64,000 nt of DNA, from positions 62,001 through 126,000 of the forward strand of contig LLEY01000127.1 of the NCBI GenBank assembly GCA_001414485.1, given 5' to 3'. This document shows positions 22,676 through 33,813 of this stretch, one piece after another (the first letter of the stretch is position 1; every line of letters begins with the position of its first letter). The stretch is from Calycina herbarum (Eukaryota; Ascomycota; Leotiomycetes; Helotiales; Pezizellaceae). A model generated the notes under the pieces. It worked only from the letters and a program-made list of their open reading frames with translations, was not told where the DNA came from and did not search any database. The position numbers and the translations under genes were made by a program.

Positions 22676-23023
22676 ATGCCTCTTCCCCTCCATCTGCGCC
22701 CATCTGCGACTATTGTGCCAAGTTCACTCCCTCCCCAATTCGAATTCCTCCAGAAACCACTCGTTCCACAGCGCAAATATCGAATCAATTTCCGGCATCC
22801 TGCCTACACGTCTGACGATAACATCCTTTTCACTCTCCATGCCTGGGACCATGAAGACGGCGGAATACATCATGGCCTGGCGCATAATGCATGTGCAATT
22901 ATCGCCGACAACCGATTCGATGGATATCTGAGCAATCAAATTGGCGGTTTACAAAATCGTGGAGTACCTTCCGGGGTATCTTTCCGGAAATCCCTGCATC
23001 ATCTCAGGCAAGGGAGATGGTAG
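22676..23023 (+). pseudogene. Fragment resembling the N-terminus of a fungal HNH-endonuclease-type protein
   Basis: An open frame from ATG 22676 to TAG 23021-23023. Its central part, ILFTLHAWDHEDGGIHHG followed by ACAIIADNRFDGYLS, resembles the conserved N-terminal stretch of a fungal family that carries an HNH nuclease domain further downstream. That C-terminal domain is not present: the frame ends inside the first codons of the sirtuin gene, in another frame. It looks like a truncated gene end. Family recognition is from memory and the HNH part is absent, so the function is lost or unknown. Confidence 0.4.
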
Positions 23024-23953
23024 ATTTCATCCAAGGGAAGACCGGAATCGTGTTTGTGATCGGGGCAGGTGTGTCAGTAGCAAGCGGGAGTAAGTCCAAT
23101 TCTGTCCTTGAGCTGTCAATTATCTTATGAAACAAACAGTACCTGCATTTCGTACAAAGGATGGATTGTTTTCTCGAGGTGGAAAAGACATGTTCAACTA
23201 CGCATGTACCCCGGACGAGCAACAGCAGCGCTCAAAGAAATTGGGAGAACTTGCCCAGTCTATGATGAACGCAGCTCCGACCCCTTTTCATCATATGATG
23301 GCCTTATTATCGGAACAAGACAAATTGCACCGCCTCTATTCCCTAAACATTGATGAGTTAGAGACACGATTCAAATTCCTCGAGGCAGATCCCTGCGAGA
23401 AAGCCGGATATAGAAAGGTGGAAAATCAGTTTGTCCGTACTATCCAGCTACACGGAGGGATGAGAACAACAAGATGTAGCAAATCCAATCACATCCAGGA
23501 GCTTGTTCCCCAGGACCTGATAGATGGCTTTCAAGAAACTTTATACGGTGTGCTCGTTGTGAAATGAAACAACAAGAGGAGTCAAGGACGAAACGTTACC
23601 CAAGGAATGTTCAACTCGGAATTAATGAGGCAAATATTGTTCTATATGGCAAGAACCCGGATGATTCCAAACCCGAAAGAGACATGGCTTTTATAGATAA
23701 AGACGCGCGAAATGCCGCTGTAGGCCTTGTTATTATCTGTGGAACATCAGCAACCCTCCCTGTCACGAAGCAGCTGATTGAAAATCTTGCCAACCTCGAG
23801 GGACATAAACGGGACTCGCTATGGATTAATACAGAGGATCCACCTCATCTGTCGGGTTTCGAATTTACACACTGTTTTAAAGGGGATTGTCAGGAGATTG
23901 CATGGGAGCTTTTGCGACGATATAAGGAGATATGGGAAAGTGAGGTTCTCTGA
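23017..23953 (+). pseudogene. Sirtuin (SIR2-type NAD-dependent deacylase), frameshifted
   Basis: Exon 1 is 23017-23089 (VFVIGAGVSVASG). A 50-bp intron (GTAAGT...AACAG) then restores the canonical ASGIPAFRTKDGLF motif across the junction. Catalytic-type LHGG follows, then TTRCSKS, where a zinc-binding CxxC is expected but Ser (TCC) stands at the second Cys. Near 23,541-23,549 the frame breaks: the second zinc motif CARCEMKQQE and the C-terminal Rossmann part (VGLVIICGTS, LWINTEDPPH, KGDCQEIAWELL) continue in another frame to TGA 23953. Sirtuins remove acyl groups from lysines using NAD. With one zinc ligand changed and a one-base shift, this copy is probably inactive unless the shift is an assembly error. 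Not RIPped. Confidence 0.75.
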
Positions 23954-26148
23954 ATTTGTTGCTTGCGAGAGTGTAATTGTTGTGCTAAGATGGTCGAAGG
24001 AGGAACATGCAATACTACAAATTGATAGGAGCCCTCTGATCAATAACGCCCTGTGAGGTTGTGGCGGTGCGAAAATGACGGGAATCGTTGGCGGGTGTCT
24101 CCATCCGTGGTATTGCCGTGTTCGGCATGGCATTTTCAATGGGGGGGTCAATAATGAGGTTGAGGTTGGAATGGGGGTGTGTTGGAAATTGGGGGAATTT
24201 TTGAGGAAGAAAGAGTCAGTGTAAAGATGGTAAGAAATCTGATAAGATTCATGAGTAGAACCGAGTTTACGGTAGGCGACTCCGGAAAATCGATCGTGGG
24301 CCTGGCCCGGCCAGTTTAGAGAACAATGCGTCTAGCCTCACGATTATTGGACAGTCGAAGATTTTGTATGGGGCATCAAACTTGATTTGTTTATGCTTAC
24401 CATTGATACATTAGCAAAGTAAACAAAACACATGATTCTATCTGAAGATAATTTTCTCCATTTTCGAAATATACCTTTGCTAATACTGAATTTTGGGTGT
24501 CACGTGCCTTCATTTCAAGCCACACCAACGAGGTCATCGAATCAGGCACCTGCACGGCCACAGCAAACCTTTTCAACTCACCTTGAACCAACAGGCCGGA
24601 CCTTTCTTGTCTCAAAAGCTTCATTTTCTGCCATTCCTTGTAGGACGAGACGGACGCAAGAGAGACGATCAATTAAGCAACAGCTTGGGAAAGAAGCATC
24701 GGATCCTCCAGCCCAAGACCCGTTGGCGCATTGTGCGTAAGTTTGCCCGTCTTTTTTCATTGCTTGTCTCGACCGTTCATCCCTTGGTTTTCCTAGCCTG
24801 ATATATCTAGGTACAACGACTGTTCCTGAGGACTGATAACTATTGTTCCGAGATATACCCGAGTCGAAAAATTGCCACCATTTTCCAATCCAAACAAACG
24901 TCCTCTCGACCTAGATCACTTTCGAAACAAACAAAGAACCGTCAAGTCAACAACTCTCCGCCAAAATCAATCCACGTGCCCGTTGCCCAATCGCAATCCA
25001 CGCGCAGCACTCGCGGTGCGCGGCGCAGTAAGTGAGCTTCATCGGTGAATACAACCCTGCCCTGATGTGTAAATGATTTGCGACCAACTCCTATTATTAT
25101 TAGGATTTCCCTCGCATAAGCAAATACTAAAGGACTATTTGATCAGTTTTGAACAAGCAAGATAGATTATCCCATATCCCCTGGGGAAAGAATGCCTCTT
25201 GATGTTGCGATTCGCCAACGACTCCTCTCAGCCCGGCACAGCAACGGGACTGTTCTAGTCACTGTCGACCCTGCGTCGAACTCATGTAACAGATCAACCT
25301 AATTTGGTTAGTGATGGCTAAGACAATGGTTACACAGCATAAGGTGAGTAAGTTGCTCAAAGCCTTAAAATGAGGCTGAAATCCATTTCTGATGTATCAT
25401 TTCTCACCTAAAGCCCGATACTCTGATCCCGGGTCCCGAGAGGGAATATATCTCCCTTCCAAGGAAGTCAGGACGACAAATTCTTTCTTGGATAGCATGT
25501 TCAGACTCAGCCGTGCTAACTAGGGATATCAAAATTTGATCACTACATATTCCAGGTCTGGTTGTTACTTCAGCTACAGTGGTTCATCCCTTACGTTAAT
25601 AAAGTAAGCTGTTGGTTTCATACCTTAAATTTTAAATCTGTGCATAGTGTCTTGATTCAAGTGAATCAAGATTCAGCAAGTCTGAACCGATACATCATAC
25701 ACTCAAGCGTCTATCAAGCCACTAATACTCTTGGACTCCTTTTCGTCCCAACTCGCATCGAGGATCCAGGGAACTCAAAATACATAACTTGCACGGAAAC
25801 TCATATGTCTCTGGTTTTATAAATTTTAAGTTCTCTAGCTTGGCCTACTTAATATTCTTTGACAAGTATTTGCTCAGAGCAAAGCAATACCTCCAACGCA
25901 TAACGCAACTCATCCTTCTCTTGATACTTCACAATTCAGTTACCCCTAGTAAGTTTTGTCATGATATTCTCTCTTCTTTGACTATCTTCTTGCTCGTGAA
26001 AAATTTCTCATTTTCTATGTCTAGAAATCTCTTGAAGACTCTTTGCTCATTCTAAGGCTAACAGGACCTCTAGTGATTCCTTTCAAACCTCAAATATATC
26101 AGCAACCCCCTCGCTAGTCGACGTGTGGGTCATCAACCTATCCCCTCA
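23954..26148. other. Gene-poor stretch
   Basis: Several open frames of 60-100 codons occur on both strands (for example 24432-24801) but none has a recognisable family, coherent splice pattern or codon bias. Composition is normal and I see no RIP. Nothing else is supported. Confidence 0.4.
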
Positions 26149-26598
26149 ATGAGCTCCTTGTTTTCATCAGATACATTGTCGTCATGGCAAATGATAGAAA
26201 TCCCAAACCCAACTTCTCACTCACCTTCTGGCTCAATCAAGGCTGAGGGGAATTCCATCTCCCTATCTGCGTCTTTCTCCATGCCCGACTGGCACTGGAA
26301 CGGAATGGAACTTGGCCTAACAACTATTGACGAAGAGATGCCTTCAAACTCCCAACAATCAAGGGAATCTGAGAATACTGAGCTTTTGCTAGACAACAGC
26401 AACATCGGGTTTGAGGACTTCTCGGAGTATAATGTTGGATCCAGCAGCACATTTATCAGCTTCACTAGCCTCTTTCATCATGCACAAGCGCCAGAGGTAG
26501 ACCTCTGTTCTCTAAACTCGATCCCTGGGCATTCTCCCGCAACCGACGCTTTGCGCCGTCAGTCGCATCCAAGAGTTGCGCGAATATGTTTGCTATGA
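26149..26598 (+). CDS. Hypothetical Ser-rich ORF
   Basis: A 149-codon frame from ATG 26149, rich in Ser, Asn and Glu (SSDTLSSWQMIEIPNPTSHS), as in disordered regions of fungal regulators. No domain is recognisable. It could be an exon of a larger gene, a remnant of a regulator, or chance. Nothing nearby suggests a role. Confidence 0.25.
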   Translation: MSSLFSSDTLSSWQMIEIPNPTSHSPSGSIKAEGNSISLSASFSMPDWHWNGMELGLTTIDEEMPSNSQQSRESENTELLLDNSNIGFEDFSEYNVGSSSTFISFTSLFHHAQAPEVDLCSLNSIPGHSPATDALRRQSHPRVARICLL

Positions 26599-27390
26599 CG
26601 TCATCATTCAGATGTGGTCTGGCTCCAGCGACAAGAGTTGTGACTGGCACCGACATTTCTGTAGAAAGGTTAGCCTAATGCCTTCTTGAGAAAGGTTATG
26701 AACGTACTCGGCGTTTCCCTGTGTGCTCGGTATCCCAGATTTCGCCTTTAACACGTTGCGTTCGTCCGTCCAATTCGTGAGTCGTTGAAGCGGTACAACA
26801 GATCTATAAGCAAATGAAGAAGAGCCACGTTAGCTAGATCCGCCCGCACACGATCCTTCTCCCGCCCCAAAAGATTGGATTATAGATGCTTTAGGATCTC
26901 CTCGCTCTAAAAGGAGTGTTTCTTGTTTTGCTATATGTTAGAGGGGTGAGAGTTGTGATATAGCGATCCAGAAGCTCGAGACCTTAATTTGTCCTTTCGA
27001 CACCAACACTAGCGGATGGTCCGTGCGTATTATTCCTTTTATTCAAGCTTTTTGTTTGTTATTTCAAAGTTTTCTCAATACCTTTAGGTCTATAACATAT
27101 ATCCCCAACGTTTATTCGCCATTGTCGAGCAATTTTGGCATATCCTTGTATTCCGTGAAGTTGTTGACGGAGTTTCTTATTTTTGACAAGTCTTTACTTT
27201 ATCCGCTGGTTTCCCACATCCGCCCGGATTGTCCATATCCTACGCGAGACGCAGACTTGAATGAGATCGTGGAACAAGAGGAGGAAAGCAAGGTAGAAGA
27301 AGACAATCTATCGGGAAATGGAAGCGCCTAAGAGAAGACTCCTTCTTAGGCGAATTAGTTGATCTAGCTAGGCTAGATCTACAGTGTTTA
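26599..27390. other. Stretch before the retropepsin fragment
   Basis: Open pieces in mixed frames (about 27,040-27,330, with an acidic end EIVEQEEESKVEEDN) may be part of the same broken retroelement. I cannot assign a gene. Confidence 0.3.
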
Positions 27391-27972
27391 ATGGGTGGAA
27401 AGCATATGACTGTTTTGTGTAACTTACCAATGAATGGATACGCACTTTCTTTGCAAGTACTTATTGACTCTGGAGCAAACGGATTCGCTTTTATCGACCA
27501 AACTACCGCAGTAGACTGGGCTAAGTTCCTAGGGATTAAAGCTCAACAACTGCCACACCCTATCTCTGGCTTGGGGTATAATGGACAAAGCGGAGCAAGC
27601 ATCTCTCACATCCTCCGCCTACATCTTATAATTGATGGACGACGACAGTTGAATCTCCCGTTTATGATCACGCCTTTGGGCTCTCACCAAGTAATCCTTG
27701 GACTAAAATGGCTTGACAACTTTGTAATTTCTGTTGACTGTAGCGCTAGACGCTTGTCCTGGCCCTCTGAGTACCACGCGACGACCCCCTGGTTACAGAA
27801 CGAGACTAGCATATCACAGTCAGCAATTGTACCAAAAAGACCAGTACCTTCCTACCAAGCTGATATAGCCAGAAGGGACAAAGCAATATTAAAGGATGAA
27901 AAGCGACGAGAAGGCGGACGAGTTATAATCACAACAATCTACCTTTGGATAAAGATTGTGAAAACCTTCTGA
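27391..27972 (+). pseudogene. Retrotransposon aspartic protease fragment (Ty3/Gypsy-like)
   Basis: A 193-codon frame with the retropepsin signature: VLIDSGANGFAFID (active-site DSG, about residues 25-38), a DLGSHxVILG-like PLGSHQVILGLKWLD and LSWPSEY. These are typical of the protease section of fungal Gypsy Gag-Pol proteins, which cuts the polyprotein. Neither gag zinc knuckle nor reverse transcriptase can be found next to it, so it is an isolated fragment or a domesticated protease. Unlike the other retroelements in this window, it shows no RIP. Confidence 0.75.
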
Positions 27973-28282
27973 CCACAGAGGCCATGGAAGGGGAAGACAT
28001 CGCAGCTGGCTCGACCCTGAAAGTACTGGTAAGGACAAAAGCGGAAAAAAGAAAGCCAAATGTACTGTCCATTTATAAGCAACGGAGGAATGCAAGAGGT
28101 CCTTGATGGTACATATCAACACTTGGTGAACTCCGTGAAAGGGCTAGCAGCGACTACGGAGTTCACAAATAGTGGGTCTAAACGTTGGCCCCGCTGTGAA
28201 CAGTAGGTAAATACGGAACTCGGGAAATTGACTATACGATCTGAAGAGCCGAGAAAGAAGCGGCAATGCATACGCAGTCTTC
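27973..28282. other. Short intergenic stretch
   Basis: I see no gene or repeat here. It includes the region downstream of the minus-strand P450. Confidence 0.4.
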
Positions 28283-29956
28283 CTAATGAAGCTTCTCAAT
28301 CGTGCATGGTAAATCTCCAGCCGGCTGACTCAATTGAACCTGATAAGCCCTCTCTCCTTCCACCTGCGACCCAGTCGATAATTCTTTATAGACATCTCGA
28401 ATAACAAACTCCCTAGCAACCTTACAAATCACGATTTTTGACTCCAGCATTGCCAAATCTTGCCCTATACAATTCCTTGAACCATGTTCAAAAGGTCTCC
28501 ATGCCCCCTTTTGGATTTGACGCCGCTTGTCACCCAACCATCTCTCTGGCTGAAACTCGTCCGGATCATCCCATAGTGCAGGTGAGTGATGGACAGCATG
28601 TGGATTTACCCAAACAAGAAAGTCTTGGGTAGGAAATTTTCGCCCTTGAGCATCCGTGACGAAGAAGTCGCGCTCGCCATCACGAGTACTGCTGACGGTC
28701 GGGAATAAACGCAGAGACTCCTTGATTACAGCAGTCGTATAAGGAATTTCATTGAGCAGAGCTGGTTTTTCGATGATTTTTTCCGAAACTTGTCTACGGT
28801 CGGTGGAAAACACATCATCTAGTTCTTGTTGGACACGTTTGAGATGGTTCGGGTGTTTTGAAAGAAGGTAGAGCGTGTAACAAAGTGACGAGGAGGTGGT
28901 ATCGTGACCGGAGAACAAAAAGAGCTTGATTTGAGCCATACATATTCTTTTGAATAAGGGGTCCATATCTTCTGTTTTCTGGGCTTGTTTAGTCGAGGAT
29001 TGGTCATCTTGGGAACTTTCCAACTCGTGTGCCTGTAGCGCAAGCCCAATAACCGATTTCGTACTTAAAGAATCGACTTGATTATGAATTTCGATTTGTT
29101 TCTGAAGTTCGTGCGAAACATGGGCGTCGACTTTGGAGCCATAATACCAATGTATCAACGGCCTGAATGGGTGATATCTCACGAGAAGATTTGGCTCGGC
29201 TCCGAAAGAAAGCCAGCGGATCTGCTTCCGTATCCCACCAACTAGTGGATTATAGGAACGCTGGCAATCAAAATCTTCCTCTCTATGAGTTCGTAAGCAA
29301 AATAGAGAGAAAGGAATATTAAGGGGCAATACTAACAATACCACAAGTCCAATGATATCCATCGTAAGATTATCTAACAAGTTCTTCATTTTTATAGTAT
29401 CCTGCTTTTCAGAATGCCCTTCGATGATTGAAATAAAGACATCGGTTTTCGCAACAATCAAAGGCACAAGAGTTGTCAGGTTCCCAGCACTAAAGCCAGG
29501 ATTGAATATGTTTCGCCACTTCTTCCACATCTGTCCCTTCATAGTGACGATGTCAAGTCCGCCAGTGAGTGGTTTTAGAAATGTCCTCATGCTAGGGAAT
29601 TTTTCCAAAGGATGTTGTTGAGTCACTTGGTGAAGCGCGTCGAGGGAAGTAAGAACGAGCATCGAAGGAGCAAAAGGTGCCAAATCTAGATAGAAGTTCG
29701 GACTTAGCTCTGGATATGCCCTCCGGATTTGATCTGGGAGGTAGTGACCGTGGGCATCCGCCGGAAGTGTCGATATGATTTTGTTGACGACCAGAAGATG
29801 CCCGAAGAAGACATTATAGGGCGGCATTGGAAGACCACCAGCCCGAAGTTTAAGGATGTGGCATCTCCACAGAACCAGTTTGAAAACAAAGCTGATGGCA
29901 TAGACAAGAATAAGAATGGGAACAGTCGCTAGAATTGCTGGGTTCGACATGAGCAT
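28283..29956 (-). CDS. Cytochrome P450 monooxygenase
   Basis: Haem-thiolate monooxygenase, probably ER-anchored. An N-terminal hydrophobic segment (ATVPILILVYAISFVF) and a proline-rich hinge (GGLPMPPYN) come first. The oxygen-binding FSGHDTTSS is at about residue 330, the ExxR motif KESLRL at about 395, FQPERW, and the haem loop FEHGSRNCIG (Cys ligand) at about 471. A 54-bp phase-2 intron (29336-29283, GTTAGT...CATAG) is predicted because LTMDIIGLVVL should run straight into EEDFDCQRSYNPLVGG. This gives about 539 aa rather than 557. The intron is a multiple of three without stops, so the unspliced frame is also open. It resembles fungal P450s of secondary or xenobiotic metabolism; the substrate is unknown. 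Confidence 0.92.
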   Translation of the reverse strand: MLMSNPAILATVPILILVYAISFVFKLVLWRCHILKLRAGGLPMPPYNVFFGHLLVVNKIISTLPADAHGHYLPDQIRRAYPELSPNFYLDLAPFAPSMLVLTSLDALHQVTQQHPLEKFPSMRTFLKPLTGGLDIVTMKGQMWKKWRNIFNPGFSAGNLTTLVPLIVAKTDVFISIIEGHSEKQDTIKMKNLLDNLTMDIIGLVVLLVLPLNIPFSLFCLRTHREEDFDCQRSYNPLVGGIRKQIRWLSFGAEPNLLVRYHPFRPLIHWYYGSKVDAHVSHELQKQIEIHNQVDSLSTKSVIGLALQAHELESSQDDQSSTKQAQKTEDMDPLFKRICMAQIKLFLFSGHDTTSSSLCYTLYLLSKHPNHLKRVQQELDDVFSTDRRQVSEKIIEKPALLNEIPYTTAVIKESLRLFPTVSSTRDGERDFFVTDAQGRKFPTQDFLVWVNPHAVHHSPALWDDPDEFQPERWLGDKRRQIQKGAWRPFEHGSRNCIGQDLAMLESKIVICKVAREFVIRDVYKELSTGSQVEGERAYQVQLSQPAGDLPCTIEKLH

Positions 29957-30926
29957 TTTGAAAATTGAAATTTCGTGTGAAGTCCATTATCAAAACTCTC
30001 AGAGTGGGTAGTCGTTTGCGTTGAGGACGACATTAAGCCAAGCATATGTTGATCACGTGTCATGCCCCGACAAGGGTCACTGCAGCACGATCGATAGTAC
30101 AACTATTCTTCCTTGAGACGCCGAGATGTGCGATATGTGCAGTAGGCAGGTTGGTCACCGCAACAGTTGAGGTATCATGCGCTGGGTGCATGCGCTGATC
30201 CCTGCAACCAACACAACAACCAACAACCGGGAATTGCATCCAGCACTTTTCCGTACTACCTGCCTAAATCGGTTACAGTACAGGTTCTGGTATTTCAAAA
30301 TAGAACTTCCGAAAACGATACAATCAAACTTCCCACCCGAATCTATTGATCAACAGAGATTGAAACGAAATATAGGTACTCCATAACGGATAACGGGGAG
30401 CTACAAAGTGGACCTTGCTCTGGAACAGGGCCTTTCTCGGTCGGCAGATTCTTCGCATCATGAAACCAACGCGGTGTCATTGGTGTAGATATATGCAGGA
30501 TGTCGAGCATGTCGTACTACGCGCCGCATGTAACGGCGTTGCATCAATATGGTTAAATGGAGGGGGGCTGGTCGTTGAGGGCCGCCCAATACGGCCCCCC
30601 TTTTTACATTGTAATTACCTGACTGCGCTGGTTTTCCGCTTCCATCTACTTCCATTTTGTGCATGAGGGAAAGACAGTTTCCGTATACCAAAAGCGTCAC
30701 AACATTTCTCCTCCCGAAAATTTCCGGATCCGACACCCTCCCCTTAGAAAGCAATGTGATTACATGAAAATTATCTACTCCAATTTTACGTCAAATTCAG
30801 CACTGCTATTCCTCTCCAACAAAATCCCATGTTCCTCCTCGAAAAGATCTGTAACGTAGCTACACCGACTATTGCGAAGCCGATTTATGAGTTAGTAGGC
30901 GGGACGAAAAGGGGAGGTTTACGTAC
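29957..30926. other. Intergenic stretch
   Basis: Only short overlapping open frames without family signals. An inverted repeat GGGGGGC...GCCCCCC lies near 30,561-30,601. It contains the promoter region of the minus-strand P450. Confidence 0.4.
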
Positions 30927-32182
30927 TTATTCCACAGCACGGCTCGTTGTGTTCGAGACATAAATAGTATTTTGCCTCGATTGCAAAGGAATTTCGTCAT
31001 CAAACGTCTGTTCATCGTAACTACCATCTGTGGTTGTCTTTGTAGAACCGGCTTCAATAAAAGTCCTCATTCCTGTCAAAGTTCCTCCAGGGACAGAGGG
31101 AAGTCTGTCATCGAGATCGTCGATCTGAGACCGCTTTCTTCGGTTTAGAACTCTTTCCACGGCCGAGCTATACCAGTATTTGTTGTTTGAGGTTTGTGAT
31201 TGAACACCATCGTTTATAAACACTGATTTGAATGCAGTGAAGGATACCATGGTCACTGCAACACAGGCCTCCACCTGTTGCCACAGGAAAATCCACGGGT
31301 TGTCGAAGTTCCCTTTCTCTCTTATCCCCGATACACGAACAATGGCCATCGCGGCCATTAGAACCTGGAGACATAAGAATGTTGCTAGACCAAGTTTTCG
31401 CTTTGGCTTCATTTTCACTTTATAGATCAACCAAATCGGTATCGCAACAACTATCGATTGTAAGCTCCGTGCAAAGAAGTAGAGCATCTCACGTACTCAT
31501 TATATCAGAAGTTATGTCCAAGCATATTGTAAGAATACCCAGAGCCAAGGATATATCAATTCGAGACGGAGAGGTACATTTGACTAGAATAAAGTTTAGA
31601 AATTGACTGACAATTTTTTCTCGGGCTACCTACGGGATTCAAATCCCATATAGGGACAAGCAATAAATACATCAGACAGGCGAAAAGCGAATATGATCAC
31701 AGTTGTGGCGATTGTTGCTTTCCAATAAACTATCAATGCTGGGATTCTTTCAACTAATTGACCAAAGAAGTTAAGAAAGGCGAATTTGACCGAAAATATC
31801 GTCAACCATGTCAGGGAAAGGTACGTAAAGTTCAGCTTTTCAAATCGAACGAGTGTGGAGAGAATATTCGAGGGATCTATTTCAGCAGTCATCGGATCCA
31901 GTTGGAGTGCTTCGACTTGATAGATAGGCTTCTTTTCAATGTGAAGAAGGATTGTGGCAGCGGTCAAAGAGAGGCTTGCAATGATCAGGAAAGCATCATC
32001 CAGATGAATTCGCCTATGGACTTTTAGACGAAGGATGGTCCTAGATGTGGCTGAAACGATAGCTATGCTGTAAAATATCCAGTTCACGACCTGGAGTATT
32101 AGAATACTTTCTGGGTCGTTGGATTTCAGGGACTTCTTACCAAAAAGTTCGAAGACCGGATTTTACCATATAATGGCGCCAT
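30927..32182 (-). CDS. PTH11/rhodopsin-like fungal integral membrane protein
   Basis: Four exons fit: 32182-32141 (MAPLYGKIRSSNFL), 32090-31634, 31583-31497 and 31450-30927, with introns of 50, 50 and 46 bp (GTAAGA, GTAGGT and GTACGT donors). The product is 369 aa. Hydrophobic helices alternate with loops typical of the fungal family: LRLKVHRRIHLDDAFLI after helix 1, RFEKLNFTYLSLTWLT, CTSPSRIDISLALGI, LDITSDIMIVVAIPIWLIYKVKMKPKRKL (split here as two motifs, LDITSDIMIVVAIPIW and LIYKVKMKPKRKL), and a cytoplasmic Ser/Thr-rich tail. Members are thought to be surface sensors; ligands are mostly unknown. It lies between two P450 genes. Splicing is inferred from frame and family continuity. Confidence 0.82.
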
Positions 32183-32293
32183 TTTGTATATTTGACTTCA
32201 AGGTGAAAGTCAGAGAAACAACAAACTGTGGATGTGAGCATCCATTAGGCCACTGGAACTTGTAAAGTGTTATGTAACGAGAATGGCCTTTCC

Positions 32294-32776
32294 ATGGGAG
32301 CACTCCCTAAGGAACGTATGCTGCAGATAATAAATGTCGACTTTTGCCGGCGAATCGTACGAGAACTGTTGGTGATAACCTACAGGTCTGGTACATACAA
32401 CACATATCCTGGAGCATCCTGTGAACCTGTTGCAGCTTTATTCCATGTTCAAAAATGTTGGAACACGCCCAATTGGAGCCATTTTTCCACCAACAACACC
32501 AACATCAGTGGATTGCGAGCACTCCCTAAGGAATGTCTGCTGCAGATAATAAATGTCGACTTTTGCCGGCGAATTGTACGAGAACTGTTGGTGATAACCT
32601 GCAGGTCTAGTACATACAACACATATCCTGGAGCATCCTGTGAATCTGTTGCAGCTTCATTCCATGTTCAAAAATGTTGGAACACGTCCAATTGGAGCCA
32701 TTTTCCCACCAACAACACCAAAATCTGTGGATTGTGCCACAATTTTGCAGGGCTTAGTATGCTTGGGGTGACGTGA
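32294..32776 (+). CDS. Hypothetical ORF spanning a 219-bp tandem duplication
   Basis: A 160-codon frame from ATG 32294 runs through both copies of a 219-bp direct repeat (73 codons per unit), so each half reads alike (LQIINVDFCRRIVRELLVIT, then YNTYPGASCE, then FHVQKCWNT). Cysteines repeat regularly. There is no signal peptide or known family. The open frame could be a by-product of the duplication. Confidence 0.3.
   Translation: MGALPKERMLQIINVDFCRRIVRELLVITYRSGTYNTYPGASCEPVAALFHVQKCWNTPNWSHFSTNNTNISGLRALPKECLLQIINVDFCRRIVRELLVITCRSSTYNTYPGASCESVAASFHVQKCWNTSNWSHFPTNNTKICGLCHNFAGLSMLGVT
32298..32735. repeat. 219-bp tandem duplication (two copies)
   Basis: GAGCACTCCCTAAGGAA begins copy 1 at 32298 and copy 2 at 32517. 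The copies are nearly identical, differing by scattered, mostly transition changes. The length is a multiple of three. It lies upstream of the PTH11-like gene, pointing away from it. Confidence 0.92.
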
Positions 32777-33813
32777 CATGCGAGCTATCTAATAATATCA
32801 TATTCGGCAGCGGGGCTTGGCGATAAGTAGGCGAGTTTTCCACCATGTCTCCAACGCACCTGAAAGTTCCCCCCCTGGGACTTATGTTAGAAACGAGTGC
32901 TCTCTTGAACAAAAGCGGGGTTCCAACTTGTGGCACTACTACAACCACGCCGCAAAATTACTTTATTCAGTGCTGAATACCATTAATTCGTGTTTCGTGT
33001 ACGATATAGCGACGCATAAATACGACATGGTACATTGCTAGTGCCAATTATTTTCAAAGCAGGTAGCACACCGTTCTAATATATAAACGCCCGCAAGTAA
33101 AAAGAAATAATAGATTAGCAATGAAGACATGAAATCAAAAATCTTGAGGCTTAAAACAACCGTGATATGCCGATGCATATATCCGCTTAACCTGTGACAA
33201 TCATGGTTGGCGAGATAGAGCAAAGAAGGAACCAGCGCTTGTTAAGTAAGGATTATACTCCCTCCAGATTATATATATGGATATACACTTGCGTAATAAA
33301 ATTTGCCTTCGTTTCAACAGAAGCTGCACTACAAGAGAGGACGCACAAGCGCCTGTCCAACCCAGGGGTGCTATAAGTCGGCTGTGATATATTATAAGAT
33401 TAGATCATCGGATCCGCCAATAGAGACTCGGAGATGGATCAATCTAGGGAATAGACAGATCTAGACGTGGCTTATCGCGTCTCGGCGGCTGGGTTTGCCT
33501 TAGCAATTGACCGAGGAAAATATCTTCTCCATATTTAAGCGAGATAATAAGATAATCGGATTGAGGATCTGAGTTTCTTGTTTGGGAAGGTGAGTTTAAG
33601 GCAGCAACTCTGGGGCGAATACTTTGGAGAAGTAGATGCATAAATGCCATAACAAAAGGTTGGCAGCTTGTGAAAGAAGCGTGAGATATTTTGATTCAAT
33701 AGTCTTACACATGAAACCTTCTTTTTTTCTGCTACATTTGACGAAATCTTCTCTTCAAGGACCCCTAACACAATCTACTTTTCTGCTAGTGGTATCGTGG
33801 AGTTCGGTTCATT
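32777..33813. other. Intergenic stretch before the second P450
   Basis: No supported gene. The last 200 bases should hold the P450 promoter. Confidence 0.4.

Noticed and set aside
31626..31660. GGGATTCAAATCCC palindrome as part of a tRNA T-arm
   Set aside because: No anticodon or acceptor stem around it; it falls at an exon border of the PTH11-like gene.
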